DNA from: Microbacterium sp. K24
GTDB taxonomy: Bacteria; Actinomycetota; Actinomycetes; Actinomycetales; Microbacteriaceae
Length of the DNA: 64,000 nucleotides
Direction of reading: 5' to 3'
Assembly: GCF_004794465.1 (NCBI RefSeq)
Contig: NZ_SSDJ01000096.1
Location: forward strand, 1 to 64,000
Shown here: in pieces, positions 57,407 through 64,000 of the stretch
Position numbering within the stretch: position 1 is the stretch's first letter
Layout: each line of letters starts with the position of its first letter
Notes under the pieces: generated by a model
Databases searched by the model: none
Seen by the model: the letters and a program-made list of their open reading frames with translations, nothing else
What the model was told of the DNA's origin: nothing
Translations under genes and position numbers: made by a program

Positions 57407-57679
57407 ATGGATCAGGAAGAACCGCGCGGCGAGCTGGTCGCGGCTGGCGCCACCCGCGAGAAGAAGCCCGGCTTCTTCGGCAGGTTCTTCGGGGGCATCG
57501 CCCTGTTCATCCGTCAGGTCATCTCCGAACTGCGCAAGGTCGTCACCCCGACTCGCAAGGAGCTGTTCAAGTTCACCGGTGTGGTGCTCGTCTTCGTTCT
57601 GATCGTCATGGGCATCGTCTACGGCTTGGACACTCTGTTCGCGTTCGTGACGCACTGGGTATTCGGAATCCCCGACTGA
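57407..57679 (+). CDS. secE: Preprotein translocase subunit SecE
   Basis: SecE (90 residues), the single-span clamp subunit of the Sec translocase. A conserved amphipathic helix FIRQVISELRKVVTPTRKELFKF precedes one membrane helix VVLVFVLIVMGIVYGLDTLFAF. An N-terminal cytosolic lead of ~25 residues is charged. It follows tRNA-Trp and precedes nusG by 42 bases. Confidence 0.96.
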   Translation: MDQEEPRGELVAAGATREKKPGFFGRFFGGIALFIRQVISELRKVVTPTRKELFKFTGVVLVFVLIVMGIVYGLDTLFAFVTHWVFGIPD

Positions 57680-57721
57680 TGACGCCCGCGGCTCTAGCCG
57701 CAGCTATGGAGAAGAAGCAAC

Positions 57722-58801
57722 GTGTCTGAACGATATTCCGACGACGCCGACTGGGCGACCGCCGCAGAGCAGTCCAGCGAGGAGGACGAGGCCCAGGAGG
57801 GCAACGTCCTCGCCGAAGAGGAGCTCTCCGTCACCTCTGCCGAGCACGTCGCCGTCCACGTCGAAGACGAGGACGCCGAGGAAGACAGCACGGAAGACAT
57901 CGACATCGACATCGACGACCCGGAGGCGGATGCGATCGTGAACGACGCTCTCAACCTGGACGAAGCGGCTGAGTCTGAGGCTGCCGCTGAGGTCCTCAAC
58001 GATTCTGTGGCCGAGGAGTCCGCCGAGCAGGAAGCTGCGGCGGCCGACGAGGTCACCCCGTACGACGGCCCCGACGTGAACGGCGAAGACGACCGCCCGG
58101 TCGCCGCCGACGATGCTGACGACGACCCCGTCGCGGCCGCCGTCGAGGCGGAAGAGGCCGAGGACGAAGACGCCGAGGAGGACCCGTACGAGGCCTTCCG
58201 CATGGACCTCCGCATGCTCCCGGGCAAGTGGTACGTCATCCACTCCTACGCCGGCTTCGAGCGCAAGGTCAAGGCGAACATCGAGCAGCGCAAGTCGACG
58301 CTCGAGGTCGAGGACGAGATCTACCAGATCGAGGTCCCGATGGAGGACGTCGTCGAGATCAAGAACGGCCAGCGCAAGATGGTCACCCGCGTGCGCATCC
58401 CGGGCTACGTGCTCGTGCGCATGGAGCTGACCGAAGACACCTGGTCGGTCGTCCGTCACACCCCGGGCGTCACCGGCTTCGTGGGCAACGCCCACAACCC
58501 GACGCCGCTGCGCTTCGAAGAGGCCTTCAACATGCTGAAGGCCCTCGTCGAGGTCAAGGACGTCCCGACCGCCAAGAACATCGCGTCGAAGGGCGGCGTC
58601 GCCGTCGCTCGTCCGCTGCCGGCCGAGGTCGACTTCGAGGTCGGCGAGACCATCACCATCAAGGAGGGCTCGTTCGCGGGTCTTCCCGGTTCGATCAGCG
58701 AGATCAAGCCGGAGAGCGGCAAGCTCACCGTGCTCGTGTCGCTCTTCGAGCGCGAGACCCCGGTCGAGCTCTCGTTCGACCAGGTCACCAAAATGGTCTG
58801 A
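57722..58801 (+). CDS. nusG: Transcription antitermination factor NusG with long acidic N-terminus
   Basis: NusG (359 residues; core ~180) couples RNA polymerase to the ribosome and Rho. The NGN domain begins near residue 165 ([23 protein letters not shown]), and the KOW motif [26 protein letters not shown] is in the last 60 residues. The first ~160 residues are Glu/Asp/Ala-rich low complexity ([13 protein letters not shown] and similar), far longer than in E. coli and probably disordered. GTG after GGAGAAG. Confidence 0.96.
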   Translation: MSERYSDDADWATAAEQSSEEDEAQEGNVLAEEELSVTSAEHVAVHVEDEDAEEDSTEDIDIDIDDPEADAIVNDALNLDEAAESEAAAEVLNDSVAEESAEQEAAAADEVTPYDGPDVNGEDDRPVAADDADDDPVAAAVEAEEAEDEDAEEDPYEAFRMDLRMLPGKWYVIHSYAGFERKVKANIEQRKSTLEVEDEIYQIEVPMEDVVEIKNGQRKMVTRVRIPGYVLVRMELTEDTWSVVRHTPGVTGFVGNAHNPTPLRFEEAFNMLKALVEVKDVPTAKNIASKGGVAVARPLPAEVDFEVGETITIKEGSFAGLPGSISEIKPESGKLTVLVSLFERETPVELSFDQVTKMV

Positions 58802-58823
58802 CCCTGGGTCATTGAGCCTGTGA

Positions 58824-58861
58824 CGAGAACGCCCCGCCGGTCCGCCGGCGGGGCGTTCTCG
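58824..58861 (+). terminator. nusG terminator
   Basis: A perfect 17-bp stem (58824-58840 / 58845-58861) with a TCCG loop, followed by CGTTCTC. Confidence 0.88.
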
Positions 58862-58881
58862 CGTTCTCTGGCGTTGTCGAG

Positions 58882-58952
58882 CGGCCCCTTTGAGTGCGAG
58901 CCGCCCCTTTGTGAGCGTCCGTAGAGGGGTGGTTCGCGCAGAAGAGGGCCGG
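58882..58952. repeat. Word-doublet inverted repeat (word CGGCCCCTTT)
   Basis: CGGCCCCTTT (58882) and CCGCCCCTTT (58901) are 19 bases apart. On the other side GAGGGGTGG (58924) and GAGGGCCGG (58944) are 20 apart and run in the inverse sense, imperfectly. The architecture is as at 23380, 28422 and 34160, between convergent nusG and the VOC gene, just after the nusG terminator. Confidence 0.65.
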
Positions 58953-58972
58953 TCGGCGGGCAGAGTGAGGGG

Positions 58973-59371
58973 TCAGCCGGCGTGCTGGGCGGCCCAGTGC
59001 GGGCTCTGGATCAGGCCGAGCAGGTTGCCGAACGGATCGCTGACGGATGCCGACCACCAGCCCTCTCCGCGTTGGGTCACCGCGTCGAACGCCGTCGCGC
59101 CGAGCTCGATGAGCCGGTCGAACGTGGAGCGGACGTCGTCGACGTGGATACTCAGGAGAGCGCCGCCCGGCTGAGCGAGCGCCGGACGGAAGCGGGCGTC
59201 CATGAGGGCGAATTCGTCCTCATCGTCGCCGAAGCGCCACTCGGCGTACTGCACGGGCCCCTGCTCGGGGCGGACGAAGTAGGGCGCGGAGTCGAAGACC
59301 TCGGCGTACCAGGCCACGGCTGCGGTCATGTCTTCGGCGACGAGGTTGAGATTGGCGAGACCACGGAACAT
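58973..59371 (-). CDS. VOC-superfamily (glyoxalase-like) protein
   Basis: A 132-residue VOC protein: MFRGLANLNLVAEDMTAAVAWYAEVFD, then LLSIHVDDVRSTFDRLIELGA and SVSDPFGNLLGLIQSP, the usual beta-alpha-beta-beta-beta halves. The substrate is unknown. The ATG at 59371 follows GAAGGAGAAG. It is divergent from a WYL regulator with a 25-base palindrome between, so it is probably under that regulator's control. Its promoter region would overlap the palindrome. Confidence 0.88.
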   Translation of the reverse strand: MFRGLANLNLVAEDMTAAVAWYAEVFDSAPYFVRPEQGPVQYAEWRFGDDEDEFALMDARFRPALAQPGGALLSIHVDDVRSTFDRLIELGATAFDAVTQRGEGWWSASVSDPFGNLLGLIQSPHWAAQHAG

Positions 59372-59404
59372 GTTCTTCTCCTTCTTCGGTGGGGCTGTTT
59401 GTTC

Positions 59405-59410
59405 TATGCT
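59405..59410 (+). promoter_or_regulatory. WYL regulator promoter -10 (TATGCT)
   Basis: TATGCT, with a weak TTCTTC 17 bases upstream. Transcription would start just at the palindrome at 59418. Confidence 0.45.
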
Positions 59411-59417
59411 TCCGGGT

Positions 59418-59442
59418 GAAGTGATCACCGAATGATCACTTC
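59418..59442. promoter_or_regulatory. Operator palindrome between VOC and WYL genes
   Basis: GAAGTGATCA-CCGAA-TGATCACTTC: perfect 10-bp arms with a 5-base spacer, covering the start of the WYL transcript and probably the -35 region of the VOC promoter. It is a likely binding site of the adjacent regulator. Confidence 0.7.
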
Positions 59443-59459
59443 GGAGAAGGGATTCCGAG

Positions 59460-60467
59460 ATTCGCGCCGACCGTCTCATCCAGGCTCTGCTGCTGCTCCA
59501 GGGGCGACCCCGGATCACCGCAGCCGAGCTCGCCCGCGAGCTCGAGGTCTCGGTGCCGACCGCCCGCCGCGACCTCGAGGCCCTCGCCATGTCGGGTGTG
59601 CCGATCTATCCCTCGCGGGGCAGGGGAGGGGGCTGGCGGCTGATCGGCGGCGCGCGGACCGATCTGACCGGCCTGACCCAGGGCGAGGTGAACTCGCTGC
59701 TCGTCGCGCTCGCGCAGAGCGGCGCCGCGACGCCCGAGCGCATCGCCGCGATGCGCAAGCTCGTCCGAGCGGTGCCGGAGCCGTTCCGAGAAGGCGCGCA
59801 ACGGGTGGCGGCGTCGACCGTGCGCGATGCGCCCTGGGGGATCACCGAGGACGACACTCCTCCCGCCGTGGTCGCGGAGGTGCAGCGGGCGATCGCCGGA
59901 TCGCGGCGGATCGCGCTGCAGTACGAAGGCTCGTCCGCTCGGAGCGAGACGGAGGTCGTGCCGCTCATGGTCGGCAGCCGCGGGCCGCGGTGGTACCTGA
60001 TCGCCGCGCCGGCGAGCGAGGGGACGGATGCCGCTGACGACACCCGGCTCCGCACCTATCGAGCCGACCGGATCGTGGACGTCCGCGTGCTCGCGACGAG
60101 GGGGGTCGCGCCGGCCGGCTTCGATCGCGCGCGGGCCTGGGCGGAGATGGTCGAGCGGGTCGAGAGCTTCCGCGGTGCCGTACGGGCGATCGTGCACGTC
60201 GAACCGTGGGCGGTGAAGGCGCTGAGCGACCGTTTCGGCGCGCAGGCCCGGATGCTCGACGGGCCGCCGGACGGCACCGGACGGGTGCGGATGGAGGTGA
60301 GCGCGCACCGCGTGGATGCACTGGCCGAGCAGCTGGCCGGCTGGACCGGCGCCGCCGAGGTGGTGGCTCCTGCGTCCGTGCGCAGCGCGCTCCGAACCCT
60401 CGGTGAGAGGATGGCGTCGCTTTACGGCGCCCCGTCGGCGCAGGATGGATCAGAAACGACTCTGTAA
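59460..60467 (+). CDS. WYL-domain (YafY-type) transcriptional regulator, probable non-canonical start
   Basis: A 335-residue regulator. The DeoR-like helix-turn-helix covers residues 1-55 ([48 protein letters not shown]). The WYL domain follows, with [30 protein letters not shown], and the C-terminal WCX region ends near LYGAPS. The family normally begins M-x-RADRL. In this frame the only near-cognate start in the right place is ATT at 59460, with GGAGAAGG 9 bases upstream. An in-frame stop lies at 59433, and the first ATG/GTG/TTG (GTG at 59553) would delete the recognition helix region. Divergent from the VOC gene. Confidence 0.7.
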   Translation: MRADRLIQALLLLQGRPRITAAELARELEVSVPTARRDLEALAMSGVPIYPSRGRGGGWRLIGGARTDLTGLTQGEVNSLLVALAQSGAATPERIAAMRKLVRAVPEPFREGAQRVAASTVRDAPWGITEDDTPPAVVAEVQRAIAGSRRIALQYEGSSARSETEVVPLMVGSRGPRWYLIAAPASEGTDAADDTRLRTYRADRIVDVRVLATRGVAPAGFDRARAWAEMVERVESFRGAVRAIVHVEPWAVKALSDRFGAQARMLDGPPDGTGRVRMEVSAHRVDALAEQLAGWTGAAEVVAPASVRSALRTLGERMASLYGAPSAQDGSETTL

Positions 60468-60542
60468 CCACCCGCTCCGATGCGTTTCTGATCCCGCATT
60501 CGCTGCCGCCGGATGCCGAACACGGAGGCTCCGCTCATCGGG

Positions 60543-60548
60543 TAGACT
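60543..60548 (+). promoter_or_regulatory. rplK-rplA promoter -10 (TAGACT)
   Basis: TAGACT with a poor -35 region. A ~105-nt GC-rich leader with several complementary segments follows (CCGCTTCGGCG near 60566), consistent with L1 autoregulation. Confidence 0.45.
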
Positions 60549-60660
60549 TGTGTGGTTTGTGTGCCGCTTCGGCGTGCGCACAGACGACCGCAGCCCGGAG
60601 ATGCCGGGTTCGCGGGAGAAACGGGTGCGACTCGCATCCGATTCGATGAAAGGAAAGAGA

Positions 60661-61092
60661 ATGGCACCGAAGAAGAAGGTGACCGGCCTGATCAAGCTTC
60701 AGATCAACGCCGGTGCAGCCAACCCGGCGCCGCCGATCGGCCCCGCGCTCGGTCAGCATGGCGTCAACATCATGGAGTTCTGCAAGGCGTACAACGCCGC
60801 GACCGAGTCGCAGCGCGGCAACGTCATCCCCGTCGAGATCACCGTCTACGAGGACCGCAGCTTCACCTTCGTCCTGAAGACCCCGCCGGCGGCGGAGCTC
60901 ATCAAGAAGGCCGCAGGCGTGCCCAAGGGCTCGTCGACGCCGCACACGGTCAAGGTCGCGAAGATCACCAAGGACCAGGTCCGTCAGATCGCCGAGACCA
61001 AGCAGGCCGACCTGAACGCCAACGACATCGAGGCCGCCTCGAAGATCATCGCCGGCACCGCCCGTTCCATGGGCATCACGGTCGAGGGCTGA
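60661..61092 (+). CDS. rplK: 50S ribosomal protein L11
   Basis: L11 (143 residues), a stalk-base protein at the GTPase-associated centre and target of thiostrepton; it also activates RelA. It starts [40 protein letters not shown], with the conserved Pro pairs, and ends [13 protein letters not shown]. Length is standard. AAAGGAAAGAG precedes the ATG. rplA follows after 11 bases. Confidence 0.98.
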
Positions 61093-61103
61093 GGAGAATA
61101 ATC

Positions 61104-61790
61104 ATGGCTAAGTCCAAGGCATACAACGCTGCTGCCGAGAAGATCGAGGCAGACCGTTTCTACACCCCGTCCGAGGCAGTCGCCCTCGCGAAGGAGACCG
61201 GCTCCGCGAAGTTCGACTCGACCGTCGAGGTCGCGCTGAAGCTCGCCGTCGACCCCCGCAAGGCCGACCAGATGGTGCGCGGCACCGTCATCCTTCCGCA
61301 CGGCACCGGCAAGACCGCCCGCGTCATCGTGTTCGCGACGGGTCCGGCCGCTGAGGCCGCGATCGCCGCGGGCGCCGACGAGGTCGGTGGCGCCGAGCTG
61401 ATCCAGAAGGTCGCCGACGGCTGGACCAACTTCGACGCCGCGGTCTCCACCCCGGAGCTCATGGGCCAGGTCGGTCGTCTCGGCAAGGTCCTGGGCCCGC
61501 GTGGCCTGATGCCGAACCCGAAGACCGGCACCGTGACCCCGAACACGGCCAAGGCCGTCGAGGAGATCAAGGGCGGAAAGATCGAGTTCCGCGTCGACAA
61601 GCACGCCAACGTGCACTTCGTCGTCGGCAAGGCCTCCTTCACCGCCGAGCAGCTGAACGAGAACATCGACGCAGCGCTCGAGGAGATCGTGCGCCTCAAG
61701 CCGTCGAGCTCGAAGGGCCGTTACATCCAGAAGGGTGCGGTGTCGACCACGTTCGGCCCCGGCATCCCGCTGGACGTCAACGCCATCTGA
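61104..61790 (+). CDS. rplA: 50S ribosomal protein L1
   Basis: L1 (228 residues), the mobile stalk that guides E-site tRNA, and the translational repressor of its own operon. Signatures: [30 protein letters not shown] and [16 protein letters not shown]. The ATG at 61104 follows GAGGAGAA. A terminator follows directly; rplJ and rplL, which usually come next, are not here. Confidence 0.97.
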   Translation: MAKSKAYNAAAEKIEADRFYTPSEAVALAKETGSAKFDSTVEVALKLAVDPRKADQMVRGTVILPHGTGKTARVIVFATGPAAEAAIAAGADEVGGAELIQKVADGWTNFDAAVSTPELMGQVGRLGKVLGPRGLMPNPKTGTVTPNTAKAVEEIKGGKIEFRVDKHANVHFVVGKASFTAEQLNENIDAALEEIVRLKPSSSKGRYIQKGAVSTTFGPGIPLDVNAI

Positions 61791-61802
61791 CGCTGAGTCA
61801 CC

Positions 61803-61834
61803 GAAACGCCCCCGGGTCCGCCCGGGGGCGTTTC
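61803..61834 (+). terminator. rplA terminator
   Basis: A perfect 14-bp stem GAAACGCCCCCGGG / CCCGGGGGCGTTTC with a TCCG loop, followed by TGCGTC. Confidence 0.85.
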
Positions 61835-61960
61835 TGCGTCCGCCCCGGAGTCCGACATCTGAAGTCATCGGATGCAGGGGGTCGGGGCATCGGCGCGTAC
61901 TGTGGATGGGTTCCATCCTTGCGCCACAGCACTGCGCACACCGCACCCCAGGAGGGTTTC

Positions 61961-62782
61961 ATGTCTCGTCGCCTCATCGCCGTCACGGCACTCGTTCTCA
62001 CGGCCGCGGCGCTCACCGCCTGCAGCGGCTCGAGCGCACCCGAGGAGTCGGGCGCGAGCGACGACGGCGGCTCGGCATCCGACTTCGGTCTCGTGAACGA
62101 CGGCGTGCTGACGGTCGCGACCGAGGGCACCTACCGCCCCTTCAGCTTCCACGGCGACAACGGCGCCGGCGAGCTGACCGGTTACGACGTCGAGATCATC
62201 CAGGCCGTCGCCGACAAGCTCGACCTCGAGGTGAAGTTCGAGGAGACCCAGTGGGACGCGATCTTCGCCGGCCTCGACGCCGACCGCTTCGACGTCATCG
62301 CGAACCAGGTCACGATCAACGACGAGCGCGAGGCGAAGTACCTCTTCAGCGAGCCCTACACCGTCTCGCCCGGTGTGATCGTGGTCCCCGAGGACGACGA
62401 CTCCATCACGTCGTTCGACGACCTCGAGGGCAAGACGACCGCGCAGTCGCTCACGAGCAACTGGTACGAGCTGGCCACCGAGTCCGGTGCACAGGTCGAG
62501 GGCGTCGAAGGCTGGGCGCAGGCCGTCGAGCTGCTGCGTCAGGGACGCGTCGATGCGACCATCAACGACAAGCTCACGTTCCTCGACTACGAGACGACGA
62601 ACAGTCCGTCGGGTCTGAAGATCGCCGCCGAGACGGATGAGGCGGGCGAGCAGGCCTTCGTGTTCACGAAGGACAAGGAGTCGCTGGTCGAGGCCGTCGA
62701 CGCCGCCCTCGACGAGCTGCGTGCCGACGGCACCCTCGCCGAGATCAGCGACAAGTACTTCGGCGAAGACGTCACCCAGTAG
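61961..62782 (+). CDS. Amino-acid ABC transporter substrate-binding lipoprotein
   Basis: A 273-residue family 3 solute-binding protein. The lipoprotein signal peptide ends in the lipobox LTAC with Cys21. An acidic/Ser linker follows, then the binding domain TVATEGTYRPFSFHGDNGAGELTGYDVEIIQAVADKL, WDAIFAGLDADRFDVIANQVT and the C-terminal LAEISDKYFGEDVT. This subgroup often binds cystine or other polar amino acids. Specificity cannot be set here. ATG 61961 after AGGAGGG. Three bases separate it from the permease gene. Confidence 0.94.
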   Translation: MSRRLIAVTALVLTAAALTACSGSSAPEESGASDDGGSASDFGLVNDGVLTVATEGTYRPFSFHGDNGAGELTGYDVEIIQAVADKLDLEVKFEETQWDAIFAGLDADRFDVIANQVTINDEREAKYLFSEPYTVSPGVIVVPEDDDSITSFDDLEGKTTAQSLTSNWYELATESGAQVEGVEGWAQAVELLRQGRVDATINDKLTFLDYETTNSPSGLKIAAETDEAGEQAFVFTKDKESLVEAVDAALDELRADGTLAEISDKYFGEDVTQ

Positions 62783-62785
62783 CCC

Positions 62786-63457
62786 ATGGATTCGACGTCG
62801 CTCTGGCAGCTGTTCCTCGACTCGCTCGGGCCCATCGCCCTGGCGGGGTTGACGGCGACGGTGCCGCTGGCGCTGGCGTCGTTCGCTCTCGGGCTGGTGA
62901 TCGCGATCGGCATCGCGCTGATGCGGATCTCGGTCAACCCGCTCGTCTCGGGCATCGCGCGGTTCTACATCTCGGTGATCCGCGGGACGCCGATGATCGT
63001 GCAGCTGTTCGTGATCTTCTACGGCCTCGGGTCGATCGGTCTCAAGATCGACCCGTGGCCGAGCGCGATCATCGCCCTGTCGCTGAACGTGGGCGGCTAC
63101 GGCGCCGAGGTGGTGCGGGCAGCGATCCTCTCGGTGCCGAAGGGGCAGTGGGAGGCGGCCTACACGGTCGGCATGAACCGCACGCACACGCTCACGCGCG
63201 TCATCCTGCCGCAGGCCGCGCGGGTCTCCGTGCCGCCCCTGTCGAACACGTTCATCTCGCTCGTGAAGGACACCTCGCTCGCGTCGCTGATCCTGGTGAC
63301 GGAGCTGTTCAAGGTGGCGCAGCAGATCGCGTCGGCCACGCTGGAGTTCATGGTGCTGTATCTCGCGGCGGCGCTCGTCTACTGGGTGCTCTGCCTCATG
63401 CTGTCGTTCGGGCAGAGCGCACTCGAGAGGAGGCTGGACCGCCATGTCGCACGCTGA
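62786..63457 (+). CDS. Amino-acid ABC transporter permease
   Basis: A 223-residue inner-membrane permease of the HisM/GlnP type with about five helices. The ATPase-coupling EAA loop is AAYTVGMNRTHTLTRVILPQAARVSVPPLSNTFISLVKDTSLAS. ISVIRGTPMIVQLFVIFYGL is the conserved early helix. It probably homodimerises, as only one permease gene is present. The end overlaps the ATPase gene by 14 bases. Confidence 0.95.
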   Translation: MDSTSLWQLFLDSLGPIALAGLTATVPLALASFALGLVIAIGIALMRISVNPLVSGIARFYISVIRGTPMIVQLFVIFYGLGSIGLKIDPWPSAIIALSLNVGGYGAEVVRAAILSVPKGQWEAAYTVGMNRTHTLTRVILPQAARVSVPPLSNTFISLVKDTSLASLILVTELFKVAQQIASATLEFMVLYLAAALVYWVLCLMLSFGQSALERRLDRHVAR

Positions 63458-64000
63458 TCCCGTATCGACGCCGTCGGCGGATCCGCTCCTCACCGCACGG
63501 GGCATCCGCAAGAGCTTCGGCGACAACGAGGTGCTCCGCGGCATCGACCTGACGCTGCACCGCGGCGAGGTCGTGGTGCTCATCGGCCCGAGCGGCTCCG
63601 GCAAGACGACCGTGCTTCGGGCGCTCAACGGCCTCGAGACGCCGGATGCCGGCACGATCGAGGTCGCCGGCGGTCCCGACATCGACTTCGGCGCGTCCGG
63701 AGCGCGCGCGAGGGACAGGAAGCAGCAGCGACTCGCGCTGCGCGACCGCTCCGCGATGGTGTTCCAGCATCACAACCTGTTCCCGCACTTCACGGTGCTG
63801 CAGAACGTGATCGAGGGGCCCTGGCGCGTGCAAGGACGTCCGAAGGACGAGGTCGTCGCCGAGGGGCTGGCGCTGCTCGATCGGGTCGGCTTGAGCGACA
63901 AGGCGGATGCTCGTCCGCACCAGCTCTCGGGCGGGCAGCAGCAGCGCGTCGGGATCGTCCGCGCGCTCGCGCTGAAGCCCGACCTGCTGCTCTTCGACGA
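63444..64000 (+). CDS. Amino-acid ABC transporter ATPase (partial at window edge)
   Basis: The first 185 residues of a GlnQ/HisP-type ATPase. Walker A GPSGSGKTT, Q-loop VFQHHNLFPHFTV and the ABC signature LSGGQQQRV are visible. The sequence breaks off in Walker B at LLLFDE. It completes the transporter with the two preceding genes; the gene continues beyond 64000. Confidence 0.95.
   Translation, partial: MSHADPVSTPSADPLLTARGIRKSFGDNEVLRGIDLTLHRGEVVVLIGPSGSGKTTVLRALNGLETPDAGTIEVAGGPDIDFGASGARARDRKQQRLALRDRSAMVFQHHNLFPHFTVLQNVIEGPWRVQGRPKDEVVAEGLALLDRVGLSDKADARPHQLSGGQQQRVGIVRALALKPDLLLFD

Noticed and set aside
59432..60037. ATG-initiated frame at the WYL locus
   Set aside because: After about 11 codons it is the wrong frame of the WYL gene, and its ATG lies within the operator palindrome.

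Overview
The window comes from a high-GC actinobacterium, most likely a Microbacteriaceae member such as Microbacterium. Evidence: ribosomal genes arranged as str-S10-spc-alpha, a tRNA-Trp(CCA)-secE-nusG-rplK-rplA block, acidic or Lys/Ala-rich extensions on several ribosomal proteins and NusG, a RamB-type glyoxylate regulator, a MaoC pair fused to murB, and many leaderless genes with a TANNNT box six bases before the start codon. Genus is inferred from gene order and style, not from a search.

Layout. 1-1060: an uncharacterised gene and a well-formed 28-codon ORF with its own promoter and terminator. 1070-5704: rpsL-rpsG-fusA-tuf. 5807-6853: a small MT0933/Rv0909-type protein, a gene-free stretch with a possible small RNA, and a ~325-nt rpsJ leader. 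6854-16478: S10 and spc ribosomal genes, tightly coupled (TAATG, TGATG, ATGA overlaps), with an intergenic hairpin and promoter where rpsN usually lies. 16633-20086: secY-adk-map plus a membrane-anchored DsbA-like protein. 20107-23319: infA-rpmJ-rpsM-rpsK-rpoA-rplQ.

23380-38916 is metabolic: acyl-CoA ligase, TauE-type permease, MaoC pair and murB, VOC protein, aminotransferase, alanine dehydrogenase with divergent Lrp regulator, two small unknown genes, then the glyoxylate shunt (aceA, aceB) divergent from a RamB-like regulator, and a secreted glycoamylase-fold (GH144-like) protein with a TetR regulator. 39559-49372 is a putrescine/GABA catabolic cluster: PucR regulator, GabT, putrescine-oxidase-like flavoenzyme, UspA, APC permease and two succinate-semialdehyde-type dehydrogenases, which together can be read as putrescine to 4-aminobutanal to GABA to succinate semialdehyde to succinate. 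A degenerate ROK regulator and PoxB follow.

52458-57102 is a two-gene operon of an HSP90-family ATPase and a 932-residue repeat protein. 57294-61834 returns to translation/transcription genes (tRNA-Trp, secE, nusG, rplK, rplA), interrupted by a VOC gene divergent from a WYL regulator. The window ends inside an amino-acid ABC transporter.

The most unusual signals are (1) intergenic inverted repeats at four loci built from ~10-base words repeated with a 19-base period, with different words at different loci but the same architecture; (2) the HSP90-TPR pair; (3) the 28-codon ORF; and (4) a candidate small RNA upstream of the rpsJ promoter.
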